From: Bog-473 sp963701955
GTDB taxonomy: Bacteria; Actinomycetota; Acidimicrobiia; Acidimicrobiales; RAAP-2
Direction of reading: 5' to 3'
Length of the DNA stretch: 64,000 bases
Assembly (NCBI GenBank): GCA_963701955.1
Contig: OY969694.1
Location: 1,116,001-1,180,000 of the forward strand
The notes under the pieces were generated by a model. The model was not told where the DNA came from, did not search any database, and saw nothing but the letters and a program-made list of their open reading frames with translations. The translations under genes and the position numbers were made by a program. How positions within the stretch are numbered: the first letter of the stretch is position 1; each line of letters starts with the position of its first letter. Shown here in pieces: positions 35,508-43,536 of the stretch.

Positions 35508-36717
35508 TCAGGTCTTCGCCCGCAGCCAGCTTGGATCGAGGTCAGCCACCGACTTGCATCCCATGAGAACCATCGTTCGAGCAATGTCTTCGTACATCAG
35601 GTTGAGGATGCGCGCAACGCCTTCTTCGCCCGCGGCCATGAGGCCGTAGAGGTAGGGCCTTCCAATGAGTACCGCTCTTGCCCCGAGAGCAACCGCCTTG
35701 AGGGCATCGCCGCCGCGCCGTACTCCCCCATCCATCAGAACTTCAATCTGGGATCCGACCGCGTCCACAATTTCGGGCAGGACGCTGAGCGTGGCCGGGG
35801 TGCTTTCGAGCTGGCGTCCACCATGATTGGACACGACGACCGCGTCAGCGCCCACGTCGACACAGGCACGAGCGTCCTCAGCCGACAGGATGCTCTTGAC
35901 GATGAACGGACCCGACCACTGCTCGCGAATCCATGCCAGGTCCTCCCACGTGAATGGCGATATGTGCGGCGGGACGTACGACGGCGAGGGAACGTTGGAG
36001 GGCGACGTCGTTGACGTAGGCGAGGAGGAGCGGCGGGGCGGTCCGTACAAGCCGGCCCCCGGCACCTTGTCGGTCTCGGAGCTGGAGAGGGTGGCAACGG
36101 TCGACGCGAGGCTTCGGAGCACCCATCGAGGACGCATCACGGCTTGGGGGGCGAACTTCACGAAGGTTCGTGCATTGAGCTTGAGTCCGGAAGCCGATCC
36201 GTTCCGGACGTCGCGATCGCGGCTTGCCGCCTGTCGGGCTGTCCATGGTCACCACGAGGGCATCGAACTTGCTCTTTGCGGCGCGTGCGATCAGGTCGGC
36301 GGCCAACTCACGGTCGGTTGCGTAGAGCTGGAACCACCTGGGTCCGGGCTGGGAGGCCATGGCCTCAGGAGGGACTCCCGCGAATGAGCTCAGAGCCGAA
36401 ATGGTCCCCGTATTCTTTGCTGCACGAGCGATGCCCAACGCCCCATCGCGGTGCATGAGCTGAACCAGACCGCACGGTGCGAGCAAGACAGGCATCGACA
36501 CGGGCGTACCGAGCACCGTCGTGCCGACTTCGGGCTGTCCGACGCTGACACCGGCTCGTGGCCGAAAGCTCAGGGTGCGGAACGCCTGTTCGTTGTCGGT
36601 CTTCGTCACCTCGTCCTCGGCACCGGCGTCCACGTAATCGAAGACGGACCTGAGCACGGCACGACGGGCAAACCGGCGGGCGTCTGCCACGTTGACAATG
36701 CGATCCACGACGGGCAT
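35508..36717 (-). pseudogene. FMN-dependent alpha-hydroxyacid dehydrogenase/oxidase, single frameshift
   Basis: The N-terminal part (from ATG 36717) has FDYVDAGAEDEVT, VLLAPCGLVQLMH and ALVVTMDSPTGGK; the C-terminal part in another frame has LKLNARTFVKFAP, AWIREQWSGPFIVK, VVVSNHGGRQLE (catalytic His) and MDGGVRRGGDALK. Together they make one full-length lactate/glycolate/mandelate-oxidase-type protein of about 400 residues. The frames join at 36221-36222, where the plus strand reads GGCTTGCC; removing one G restores the expected GGKRDRDVRNG. Everything else is conserved, so this is either a very recent mutation or a base-calling error. If repaired it would oxidise a 2-hydroxyacid. Confidence 0.82.
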
Positions 36718-36853
36718 ATGGGGCCGACATTAGTCGGGCATCCAACGAGTTTGCTCGGAGTAATCCTGTGCTCTCCGACGAATTTGGACCACGAAGTGGA
36801 CGTGCCCTACTCTCGGTCCCAGTCATGCTCACTCCGACCCTGACATCTTCACC

Positions 36854-37729
36854 ATGCGCGTAGCGGTCATCGGCGCAGGAGCCATCGGCGCGGTCGTGGC
36901 CTCGGCGGCCGCCGAAGCCGGCCAAGACGTCGTGCTCTGTGTCCGCACGCCGATCGAATCCCTCGAGATCCTGCGTGACAGTGGGTCGACGTTCGTGCGA
37001 GCGCAGATCGTGACAACCGCTGCTGGCCCCCCTGCGGATATCGTCTTTGTCGCCGTCAAGGCACTCGACGTCGCCTCGACCGCGCCCCATCTCAGGGAAC
37101 TGTGTGGTCCCGATACCCTCACCGTGGCCATTCAGAACGGCCTGGACCAAGCAGAAAGGGTAATCCCCTTCTTGCCGGGGAATTCCGGACCGGCCGCGTC
37201 GGCTATCGCGTACATGGCCTCCGAACTGGTGAGTCCGGGGCGCGTGAAGCACATCGGGGGCAATTTGCTCGTGGTCCCGGAGACATACGCCGAGACGGTC
37301 AGCCAGGCCCTCGGCACGGGGGTAAGCGTGCGTGGCTCCGACGACATGGTCACCGCCGGGTGGGAAAAGCTGCTCGGAAACCTGGTAGCCAATCCCATCA
37401 CGTCGCTGACATTGCGCCACATGGACGTCATGACGTCGCCGGGGATCTTTGATCTGGCTCGAAACATCCTCACCGAAGCGGTCGCGGTCGGCAAGGCCGA
37501 AGGGGCGAAACTCGCCGACAACGCGATCGACGTCGTCCTCAGCCGCCTGGGAAAGTACGGCCCCGAGACCGGCAATTCGATGCTCTACGATCGATTGGCC
37601 GGTCGCCCGACCGAGCATCAATACCTCACGGGTGAGGTGGTCCGTCGAGCCGCCAAGCACGGGATCTCCGTGCCGGTCAATGCGGCATTGCTCGCGCTGC
37701 TCGAAGCGCTGAGCCCAAGTCAGAGATGA
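36854..37729 (+). CDS. Ketopantoate reductase family protein (ApbA/PanE-like)
   Basis: A 291-residue NADP-dependent oxidoreductase. The Rossmann motif is the N-terminal MRVAVIGAGAIGAVVA; the conserved K in VAVKALD, N in IQNGLDQAE, and the C-terminal domain with GWEKLLGNLVANPITSL (catalytic Lys) and a late Glu/Ser region in GRPTEHQYLTGEVVRRAA match ketopantoate reductases. In this catabolic setting it may reduce another 2-oxoacid instead of serving pantothenate synthesis. It is divergent from the broken hydroxyacid oxidase gene and followed by an aldo/keto reductase in the same direction after 62 bp. Confidence 0.88.
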   Translation: MRVAVIGAGAIGAVVASAAAEAGQDVVLCVRTPIESLEILRDSGSTFVRAQIVTTAAGPPADIVFVAVKALDVASTAPHLRELCGPDTLTVAIQNGLDQAERVIPFLPGNSGPAASAIAYMASELVSPGRVKHIGGNLLVVPETYAETVSQALGTGVSVRGSDDMVTAGWEKLLGNLVANPITSLTLRHMDVMTSPGIFDLARNILTEAVAVGKAEGAKLADNAIDVVLSRLGKYGPETGNSMLYDRLAGRPTEHQYLTGEVVRRAAKHGISVPVNAALLALLEALSPSQR

Positions 37730-37791
37730 CCGCGGCGAAGTCTCCTTTTCGCGGGCTCCCATCGTTGCGATCCGCAGGTTAGGTTTCGGTC

Positions 37792-38820
37792 ATGCACTAT
37801 CGAAATCTTGGTTCGACCGGCGTGAAGGTCAGTGAGCTGTGCCTCGGAGCGATGATGTTCGGGACCTGGGGAAACCGCGATCACGAGGATTCCATCAGGA
37901 TCATCGACCGGGCGATCGAGTCTGGTGTCAACTTCATCGACACTGCCGACGTCTATTCTGCCGGCGAGTCCGAAGAGATCGTCGGGAAGGCCATCGTCGG
38001 GCGACGCGACGACCTCGTCATCGCATCAAAGGTGCACCTGGCGATGGGCGACGGTCTGAACATGCGGGGAAATTCCCGGCGTTGGATCATCCGCGAGTGC
38101 GAGAACAGCCTGCGCCGGCTCGGGACCGACTACATCGACCTGTACCAGATCCACCGCCCCGACCCCAGCACGGATATCGACGAGACACTTGGAGCCCTCA
38201 CGGACCTCGTGAGGCAGGGCAAGGTTCGGTACATCGGGTCATCCACGTTTCCTCCTTCCCAAATCGTCGAAGCTCAATGGGTTGCTGAGAGGAGAGGTCG
38301 AGAACGGTTCGTCTGCGAGCAGCCTCCCTATTCGATCCTGGTGCGCGGAATCGAAGCAGAGACACTGCCGATCTGCCAGAAGTACAACATGGGCGTGATC
38401 CCCTGGAGCCCGTTGGGTGGAGGATGGTTGAGCGGCAAGTGGCGAAAAGGGGCTGGCGACGTCGTCAGCAGTCGAGCAGACCGCGTACCTGGACGCTACG
38501 ACCTCTCGGCCCCGGGAAATCTTGCCAAGTTCGATGCCGCCGACGCACTCGGGCAACTGGCCGACGAATCAGGAATGACGCTGATCCATATGGCGCTGGC
38601 ATTCGTGTTGGAGCACCCAGCCGTGACCGCAGCGATCATCGGCCCTCGCACGATGGAGCACTTCGAAAGCCAGCTGGGAGCGACGGACGTCCGTCTCGAC
38701 CCCGCCATCCTCGACCGCATCGACGAGATCGTGCCGCCGGGCACAAATTTCTCGTGGGCCGACGCGGGTTACGCGCCACCATCTATCACGCATGCCCGCA
38801 CGCGCCGGCGGCAGCGTTAG
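37792..38820 (+). CDS. Aldo/keto reductase
   Basis: A 342-residue AKR-fold NADPH-dependent oxidoreductase. The catalytic tetrad is visible: Asp and Tyr in FIDTADVYSAGESEE, Lys in VIASKVHL and His in LYQIHRPDPS. The cofactor-binding end AAIIGPRTMEHFESQLGA is normal. It probably reduces aldehydes or ketones derived from the local substrate. It is followed by a strong GC-rich hairpin separating it from the convergent SDR gene. Confidence 0.93.
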   Translation: MHYRNLGSTGVKVSELCLGAMMFGTWGNRDHEDSIRIIDRAIESGVNFIDTADVYSAGESEEIVGKAIVGRRDDLVIASKVHLAMGDGLNMRGNSRRWIIRECENSLRRLGTDYIDLYQIHRPDPSTDIDETLGALTDLVRQGKVRYIGSSTFPPSQIVEAQWVAERRGRERFVCEQPPYSILVRGIEAETLPICQKYNMGVIPWSPLGGGWLSGKWRKGAGDVVSSRADRVPGRYDLSAPGNLAKFDAADALGQLADESGMTLIHMALAFVLEHPAVTAAIIGPRTMEHFESQLGATDVRLDPAILDRIDEIVPPGTNFSWADAGYAPPSITHARTRRRQR

Positions 38821-38831
38821 GCCACACAACA

Positions 38832-38860
38832 CCGCCCGGTGGGTTCGGCACACCGGGCGG
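38832..38860. terminator. Bidirectional hairpin between convergent genes
   Basis: CCGCCCGGTG (38832-38841) and CACCGGGCGG (38851-38860) form a perfect 10-bp stem with a 9-nt loop, exactly between the aldo/keto reductase stop and the convergent SDR stop. No U tract follows on either strand; actinobacterial terminators of this kind are common. Confidence 0.75.
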
Positions 38861-38875
38861 CGGAAGTTCGACGAT

Positions 38876-39733
38876 TCAACGATCCTCGGCCATCTTGCGT
38901 TGGACGTCGTTGGGGACTCCGTTACTCCACCCCTCCCCGGGCCAGTTGAACCACCCTGAGGATGCATAGGTCCCGCCATCGGGATGCAGCGTCGTACCGG
39001 TCATGTACGACGAAAGTGCTGAAGCCAAGAAGAGGACGCAGCCGGAGACGTCACGGGGCTCACCGCCTCGAGCCATTGGAATGGAGATGCGCTTTCCGAA
39101 CGGTGCCTCGGACGGCGCCTCTACTCCGGCAATCCGAAGCATGTTCGGCGTCGGTGTGTAATCCGGCGCCACGTTGTTCACGCGAATGTTGTCTGGAGCG
39201 AGTTCGACGGCCAGCGTCCGTCCGAACTGTTCGACGGCAGCCTTGGCCGCCGAGTAGACGGCAAACCCAGGAGCGGCCCGATGGCATTCGATCGTAGTCA
39301 TATTCACGATGCTGCCTCCACGTCCTCCTTCTTGCATTCGAGGAATGGCAAGCGAACATGCTTCGAGCACGTGCATGAGGTTCAACCGCAGCAATGCATC
39401 CCAGCCCTTCGGGCGGGTATCGACGAATGCGGCACGAAATGTTCCACCTGGGACGTTGACCAGGGTGTCGAGACGTCCCCACCGCTCATCGACGGCGTCG
39501 AAGAGGGCCGCGAGACTGGTCGAGTCGCGGACGTCCCCGGTATGGACGATCGCCTCTTCTCCGAGGTCTTCCATGAGTGCATTCGTCGATTCAGGGTCGA
39601 TATCGATCACCGCGACATGCACCCCATTCGCAGCGAGGTCCCGCGTCACGGCCCCCCCGAGCCCACCGGCACCACCGGTCACCAGGGCCACACTGCCCTC
39701 CAACCCGGCACGTTGTTCAAGCCATGATGTCAT
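38876..39733 (-). CDS. Short-chain dehydrogenase/reductase (SDR)
   Basis: A 285-residue SDR. NAD-binding motif TGGAGGLGGAV, structural DTLVNVPGG, and catalytic YSAAK. The usual catalytic Ser about 13 residues before the Tyr is Thr here (VNMTTIE). The C-terminus carries HPDGGTYASSGW, giving a long tail with aromatic residues (GWFNWPGEGW). Its close paralogue at 51792 shares both the Thr substitution and that tail, so the two form a subfamily. The ATG overlaps the luciferase-like gene stop by 4 bp. It would oxidise a hydroxyl or reduce a ketone of an unknown substrate. Confidence 0.92.
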   Translation of the reverse strand: MTSWLEQRAGLEGSVALVTGGAGGLGGAVTRDLAANGVHVAVIDIDPESTNALMEDLGEEAIVHTGDVRDSTSLAALFDAVDERWGRLDTLVNVPGGTFRAAFVDTRPKGWDALLRLNLMHVLEACSLAIPRMQEGGRGGSIVNMTTIECHRAAPGFAVYSAAKAAVEQFGRTLAVELAPDNIRVNNVAPDYTPTPNMLRIAGVEAPSEAPFGKRISIPMARGGEPRDVSGCVLFLASALSSYMTGTTLHPDGGTYASSGWFNWPGEGWSNGVPNDVQRKMAEDR

Positions 39734-40629
39734 TGCAGGTACGCCTCTCCGAAGAACTCGATGAACTCAAGCGTCGCCGTCGACTCACGGGTCTTCGAAG
39801 AGACGACGAGCCAAGTGACGCCCATCTCCTCAAACGCGCCGAAGGCGTCGCGGTGCCGGTCGCCATCGGCAGAAGGCTGCCCGATGCCCGGATCGGTGTA
39901 TGTCCACACGATGTCGACAGGCCCGCGGCCAACGGCGTCGGCCTTGCTCTGGACCTCGGTGATCATGGCAGCCAACATCTCGTTGTCCGTTATCTGTGGT
40001 GTCCGAGCGGTGGTGCTCAGCTCGGGACCGCCCGGCATGGGCATCCATCCCTGTGCGCGGGTCGCCGCCCGGCGGCGGCTGAGCGTTGAGTTGCCCCCGA
40101 TCCAAATGGGAATCGGATCCTGCACGGGTCGGGGGAGAGCCTGGACATCACGAGCATCGAAATGAAGCCCAGAGAGGCTGAAGGGCTCTCCCCGCCAGTG
40201 CAACGGAAGGGCGTCCAACAACTCGTCAAAGAGCGGATTTCGCTCATCAAAGTCCACGCCGAGCGCAAAGAACTCGGTCTTGTGATAGCCGGTTCCGATT
40301 CCCAGCACCATTCGACCTCCGGACAGCTTGTCGACGGTGGCGGTCGTCTTTGCCAAGAGGAACGGATTCCTGTACGGGGCAACTGAAAGATGGGTCACGA
40401 GCATGATCCGGCTCGTCACGGCTGCAGCGTAGCCAAGACCCACGAACGGGTCGAGGGTCTGGTGGCCTCCGCTGGCCAGCCACCGAGCTCCGGGAATCGG
40501 GTGCTCGGTTAGGGAGAGCCCGTCGAATCCGGCTCGTTCGACAACCAGCGCAACATCACCGAGGGCACCGGCGTCGAGCATGTCGGCGTCAATTCCCGTT
40601 ACCTCCGGATACGAAAAGACGAATTTCAA
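39730..40629 (-). CDS. LLM class F420-dependent oxidoreductase
   Basis: A 299-residue luciferase-like (bacterial luciferase/F420-dependent) oxidoreductase. The N-terminal strand KFVFSYPEVTG, GFDGLSLTEHPIPG, SRIMLVTHLSVAPYRNPFLLAK and the phosphate-binding LGIGTGYHKTEF are typical; PIPIWIGGNS is the late strand. Start codon appears to be TTG at 40629; no in-frame ATG gives a family-length protein. It lies between the second barrel protein (120 bp upstream) and the SDR (4-bp overlap). It likely uses F420H2 or FMNH2 to reduce or oxygenate a ring compound. Confidence 0.9.
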   Translation of the reverse strand: MKFVFSYPEVTGIDADMLDAGALGDVALVVERAGFDGLSLTEHPIPGARWLASGGHQTLDPFVGLGYAAAVTSRIMLVTHLSVAPYRNPFLLAKTTATVDKLSGGRMVLGIGTGYHKTEFFALGVDFDERNPLFDELLDALPLHWRGEPFSLSGLHFDARDVQALPRPVQDPIPIWIGGNSTLSRRRAATRAQGWMPMPGGPELSTTARTPQITDNEMLAAMITEVQSKADAVGRGPVDIVWTYTDPGIGQPSADGDRHRDAFGAFEEMGVTWLVVSSKTRESTATLEFIEFFGEAYLQ

Positions 40630-40749
40630 TCCGTCATCCGTTCCCGGACTTGCGCGACGAAGCTGATCGTCGAGGCTCCCTCACGCGACCAATTTGCGCC
40701 GACGCCAGCACGTCACCGTCCCGTACACCGTCGTGCGAAAGGTTCTCAA

Positions 40750-41925
40750 TCACACGAAGGCAGTACGCGCAGTCTCGACGAACTCTCGGACGTCACTCTG
40801 GCGAAGCAGTCCGAAGTTGTAGATCCCCACCTCTTCGACACCGAGCTCCTTGGCTATTGCGAGCTGCCGGGCTGCATACTCGTAACTCTTGGCTGATCCG
40901 CGGCGCGGCGGCGAGGCAAGCAGCGAGAGCGGAACGCGACCTGGCACGTCCAGCCCTGTCACACGCCGGACCTGGTCGATGTCGAATCCGGGAACCAGGG
41001 CGAGCTGGTCTATCGTCCCGACGAGTTCCTTGAGGAACTCGTCCTTGGCGCTCCCCAGAAGTTCCCGGTAGGGAGACCAAGGGACGGCAGACAATTGCAC
41101 ATTCGGCGAACCTGCAACCCGCGATCTCACCGCACGGGCGAGCTCCAGTGATGCTCGTTGATGCTGCACGACGAACTGATGCAGCTCGTTGTCGTGAAGG
41201 AGACTCTCGATGGAGTCATCTGACATCACCGATGACTCGCCGGCGAGTCCGCTCGAGACAGCGGCGATAATGGATTGCCGGATTCGTGATACGGCCAGCC
41301 CTGCCACCTCACCTCGTTTGACGCAGCTGGCACAGAAGCACACCGACAACAACTCTCCGATCATCGGTGGCACATCGATCAACACGCGGGGGCGCAACCA
41401 GCCGTAGTCGTACCCCGCGGCCATGATGCCCTCGAGTCGGATCATGTCGATCCCGAATTGGTCGACCATGTCCGCGCACAGTTCCACTACGTAGCCACGC
41501 ACATCCTCATTGGCGGCGCAGACCCCGGCTCCGATGGGATCGCCGCTGGCAAGCACCCGCGCACAGTCCGGGTACGCGTCCACGATCCACGGCTGATACA
41601 GCACGACGGTCCACGCGTTGATACCGAGGCCCAAGTCAGAGGCTGCGCCGGCGACCTGAGGCCATACCGCGCAGACCTCAGATGACGACATCGAGGGGCG
41701 GATTCGGCCGTACCGGTCGCTCCGGGCAGGGAAGTGCACCGCACCTCTCGCGTTCGTAAAGTGTCGCGGCATCCCTCCCCGGGGTGAGAGGGCGTCAATC
41801 GGGTGGTATGTCGCGGCGAGATCGATCGCCTCGATCCCCGCCGCTGCCATCTCGCCGAGTGTGCTCTCCACGCCAAGTCGGGCCAGGTCCCACGGGTATG
41901 CATAGGAGGTCAGTCGTAGTTGCAC
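40750..41925 (-). CDS. Uncharacterised TIM-barrel-like protein with CxCx2C motif (copy 2)
   Basis: A 391-residue paralogue of the 31854-33053 product. It shares the start LRLTSYAYPWDLARLG, YHPIDALSPRGGMPRHFT, NAWTVVLYQPWIVD, MIRLEGIMAAGYDYGW and the cysteine motif CFCASCVKRG in the same order; the end EEVGIYNFGLLRQSD also matches. The GTG at 41925 with GGGGG upstream was chosen by comparison with copy 1. The longer open frame to 42162 is rejected as non-homologous. It probably leads an operon with the luciferase-like oxidoreductase and SDR, a different partner set from copy 1. Its function is unknown; it might be a carbohydrate- or metal-centred lyase or hydrolase. Confidence 0.8.
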   Translation of the reverse strand: MQLRLTSYAYPWDLARLGVESTLGEMAAAGIEAIDLAATYHPIDALSPRGGMPRHFTNARGAVHFPARSDRYGRIRPSMSSSEVCAVWPQVAGAASDLGLGINAWTVVLYQPWIVDAYPDCARVLASGDPIGAGVCAANEDVRGYVVELCADMVDQFGIDMIRLEGIMAAGYDYGWLRPRVLIDVPPMIGELLSVCFCASCVKRGEVAGLAVSRIRQSIIAAVSSGLAGESSVMSDDSIESLLHDNELHQFVVQHQRASLELARAVRSRVAGSPNVQLSAVPWSPYRELLGSAKDEFLKELVGTIDQLALVPGFDIDQVRRVTGLDVPGRVPLSLLASPPRRGSAKSYEYAARQLAIAKELGVEEVGIYNFGLLRQSDVREFVETARTAFV

Positions 41926-42130
41926 GCCCCCAGATGCTACACATCGCAGCGAATCTCGACCCTGCCCTGGTGTCCCTCCATGGCTCCCCCTTAAGGCACA
42001 GTCGGGTTGACCCCCGCCTGACTGATCGGGGCAGGGCAAGGCCGCCCCTGGTGGCCCGAGTACCATCTCGCAGCGTGACAGATCCCTTGAGCCAACCGTG
42101 GGGCAGAGCCACTCGCACCAGGGGCCTAGT

Positions 42131-43246
42131 GTGAGCAGACAAGCTATCCCGACAACGCACACAGGAAGTCTCCCGCGTCCCCCGGAATTGGTGGACCTTT
42201 GGAGGTCGGTCCTCGACGGCGAAGTTGATATCGATCAGCTCGAATCGGCGATCCGCAACGCTGTACGACAGGTCGTCCTCCGCCAGCGCGAAATCGGTCT
42301 CGACGTCATCAATGACGGTGAGATGGGAAAGATCAGCTACGCCACATACGTGAAGGATCGCTTGACGGGATTCGGCGGCGAATCGAGAACCCCTCCCATA
42401 CCCGAGTTTCGGGACTTTCCCGAGTTCGCCCAACGGGTCGACCCCGCCTACGAACTGTCAACCTCACCAGCCTGCAATGACAAGGTGCAACTCAAGGACC
42501 CTGACGCCGTACGGCGTGACATCGAGCACTTGCTCGACGCAACCGGAGGCGACGCGTCACATTGCTTCATGTCGGCAGCGTCTCCCGGTGTCGTGTCCGT
42601 GTTCTTTCGAAACGACTACTATCCGACGAGGGAGGATTACCTCTCGGCACTCGTGGATGCGCTTCGACCCGAATACCAGGCGATCGTGGAGGCTGGGTTC
42701 ATTCTGCAGCTCGACTGCCCGGATCTGGGCATGGGTCGCCAGATGCAGTTCTCGAGGGTGAGCGACGAGGAATTCCTCCGCGAAGCAGCGCTCAACATTG
42801 AGGCTCTCAATGCCGCCGTATCGGGGATTCCTTCGGACAGGCTCCGCATGCACGTGTGCTGGGGAAACTACGAAGGGCCGCATCACAAGGATATTGCCCT
42901 TAGCAAGATCATCGAGATCGTCCTGCAGGCGGCTCCTGCGGGGATCGCGCTGGAGGCGTCGAATCCGCGCCATGCGCATGAATGGGCCGTGTTCGAGCAC
43001 GTTGCGCTTCCCGAGGAGAAATACCTCATTCCCGGCGTCATCGATTCCACAAGCAACTACATCGAGCATCCGGACCTCGTTGCGCAACGCATCGATCGCT
43101 ATATCAGCGTCGTCGGACGGCACCGTGTCATGGCGGGTGCTGACTGCGGATTCGGCACGTTCGTCGGTGCTTCCCAGGTTGAAGCAAACATCGCGTGGGC
43201 AAAGCTTGGATCGCTCGTAGAAGGCGCGAGGCTGGCGTCCCAATAG
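42131..43246 (+). CDS. MetE C-terminal-domain-like protein (cobalamin-independent methionine synthase / epoxyalkane:CoM transferase family)
   Basis: A 371-residue stand-alone zinc-dependent alkyltransferase-like barrel. The zinc ligands of the MetE family are present: H241 and C243 in RMHVCWGN, E275 in ALEASN, and C339 in GADCGFG. TTHTGSLPRP is the usual N-terminal strand and IGLDVINDGEMGK the first barrel motif. It lacks the MetE N-terminal folate domain, so it is a single-domain relative such as archaeal MetE or EaCoMT, which open epoxides with a thiol. The GTG at 42131 has AGGGG upstream; an ATG at 42098 is the alternative. It is divergent from barrel protein copy 2. Confidence 0.88.
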   Translation: MSRQAIPTTHTGSLPRPPELVDLWRSVLDGEVDIDQLESAIRNAVRQVVLRQREIGLDVINDGEMGKISYATYVKDRLTGFGGESRTPPIPEFRDFPEFAQRVDPAYELSTSPACNDKVQLKDPDAVRRDIEHLLDATGGDASHCFMSAASPGVVSVFFRNDYYPTREDYLSALVDALRPEYQAIVEAGFILQLDCPDLGMGRQMQFSRVSDEEFLREAALNIEALNAAVSGIPSDRLRMHVCWGNYEGPHHKDIALSKIIEIVLQAAPAGIALEASNPRHAHEWAVFEHVALPEEKYLIPGVIDSTSNYIEHPDLVAQRIDRYISVVGRHRVMAGADCGFGTFVGASQVEANIAWAKLGSLVEGARLASQ

Positions 43247-43495
43247 CTGACCACAAGGATTTGAGCGCTTCGAGCAATCCTCGTGGAACGGTCATCGGAC
43301 TGGCGCTCGTCGGACGTCGGGCGTCGCCGGCTTCTTGCGGCTCGACGAGCCGAGTGATCTCAGCCTGACCAGGACGGGGGCGACCGCAGCCCGCAATGCG
43401 CTTCACCTGGGCGCGGTCGGGAGAAGTGCAGCCGCACCTGGTGAGCCCCTCGAGCCCTGCACGGCCGATCAGGGCTCGCTGACCGAGCACTAAGA
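43247..43495. other. Intergenic stretch without recognised gene
   Basis: About 250 bp between the MetE-like gene and the next amidohydrolase promoter. A minus-strand frame (to 43490) reads Arg/Gly/Ala-rich without a domain; I see no RNA gene or terminator with a clear U tract. Confidence 0.5.
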
Positions 43496-43505
43496 TGGAA
43501 TTCCA
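43496..43505 (+). promoter_or_regulatory. Palindrome TGGAATTCCA upstream of amidohydrolase
   Basis: A perfect 10-bp palindrome 32 bp before the ATG at 43537. It is in operator position; no matching regulator is known in the window, so it is only a candidate. Confidence 0.35.
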
Positions 43506-43536
43506 CCGTGGTGTGCGCTAGTGAAGGGAACCTGCC

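Noticed and set aside
36365..37762. 465-codon minus-strand frame over the ketopantoate reductase gene
   Set aside because: Antisense to a conserved reductase; only its far end overlaps the hydroxyacid oxidase in a different frame. No recognisable domain.
43128..43490. 120-codon minus-strand frame near the amidohydrolase promoter
   Set aside because: Overlaps the 3' end of the MetE-like gene antisense; no domain, no ribosome-binding site, Arg/Gly-rich.
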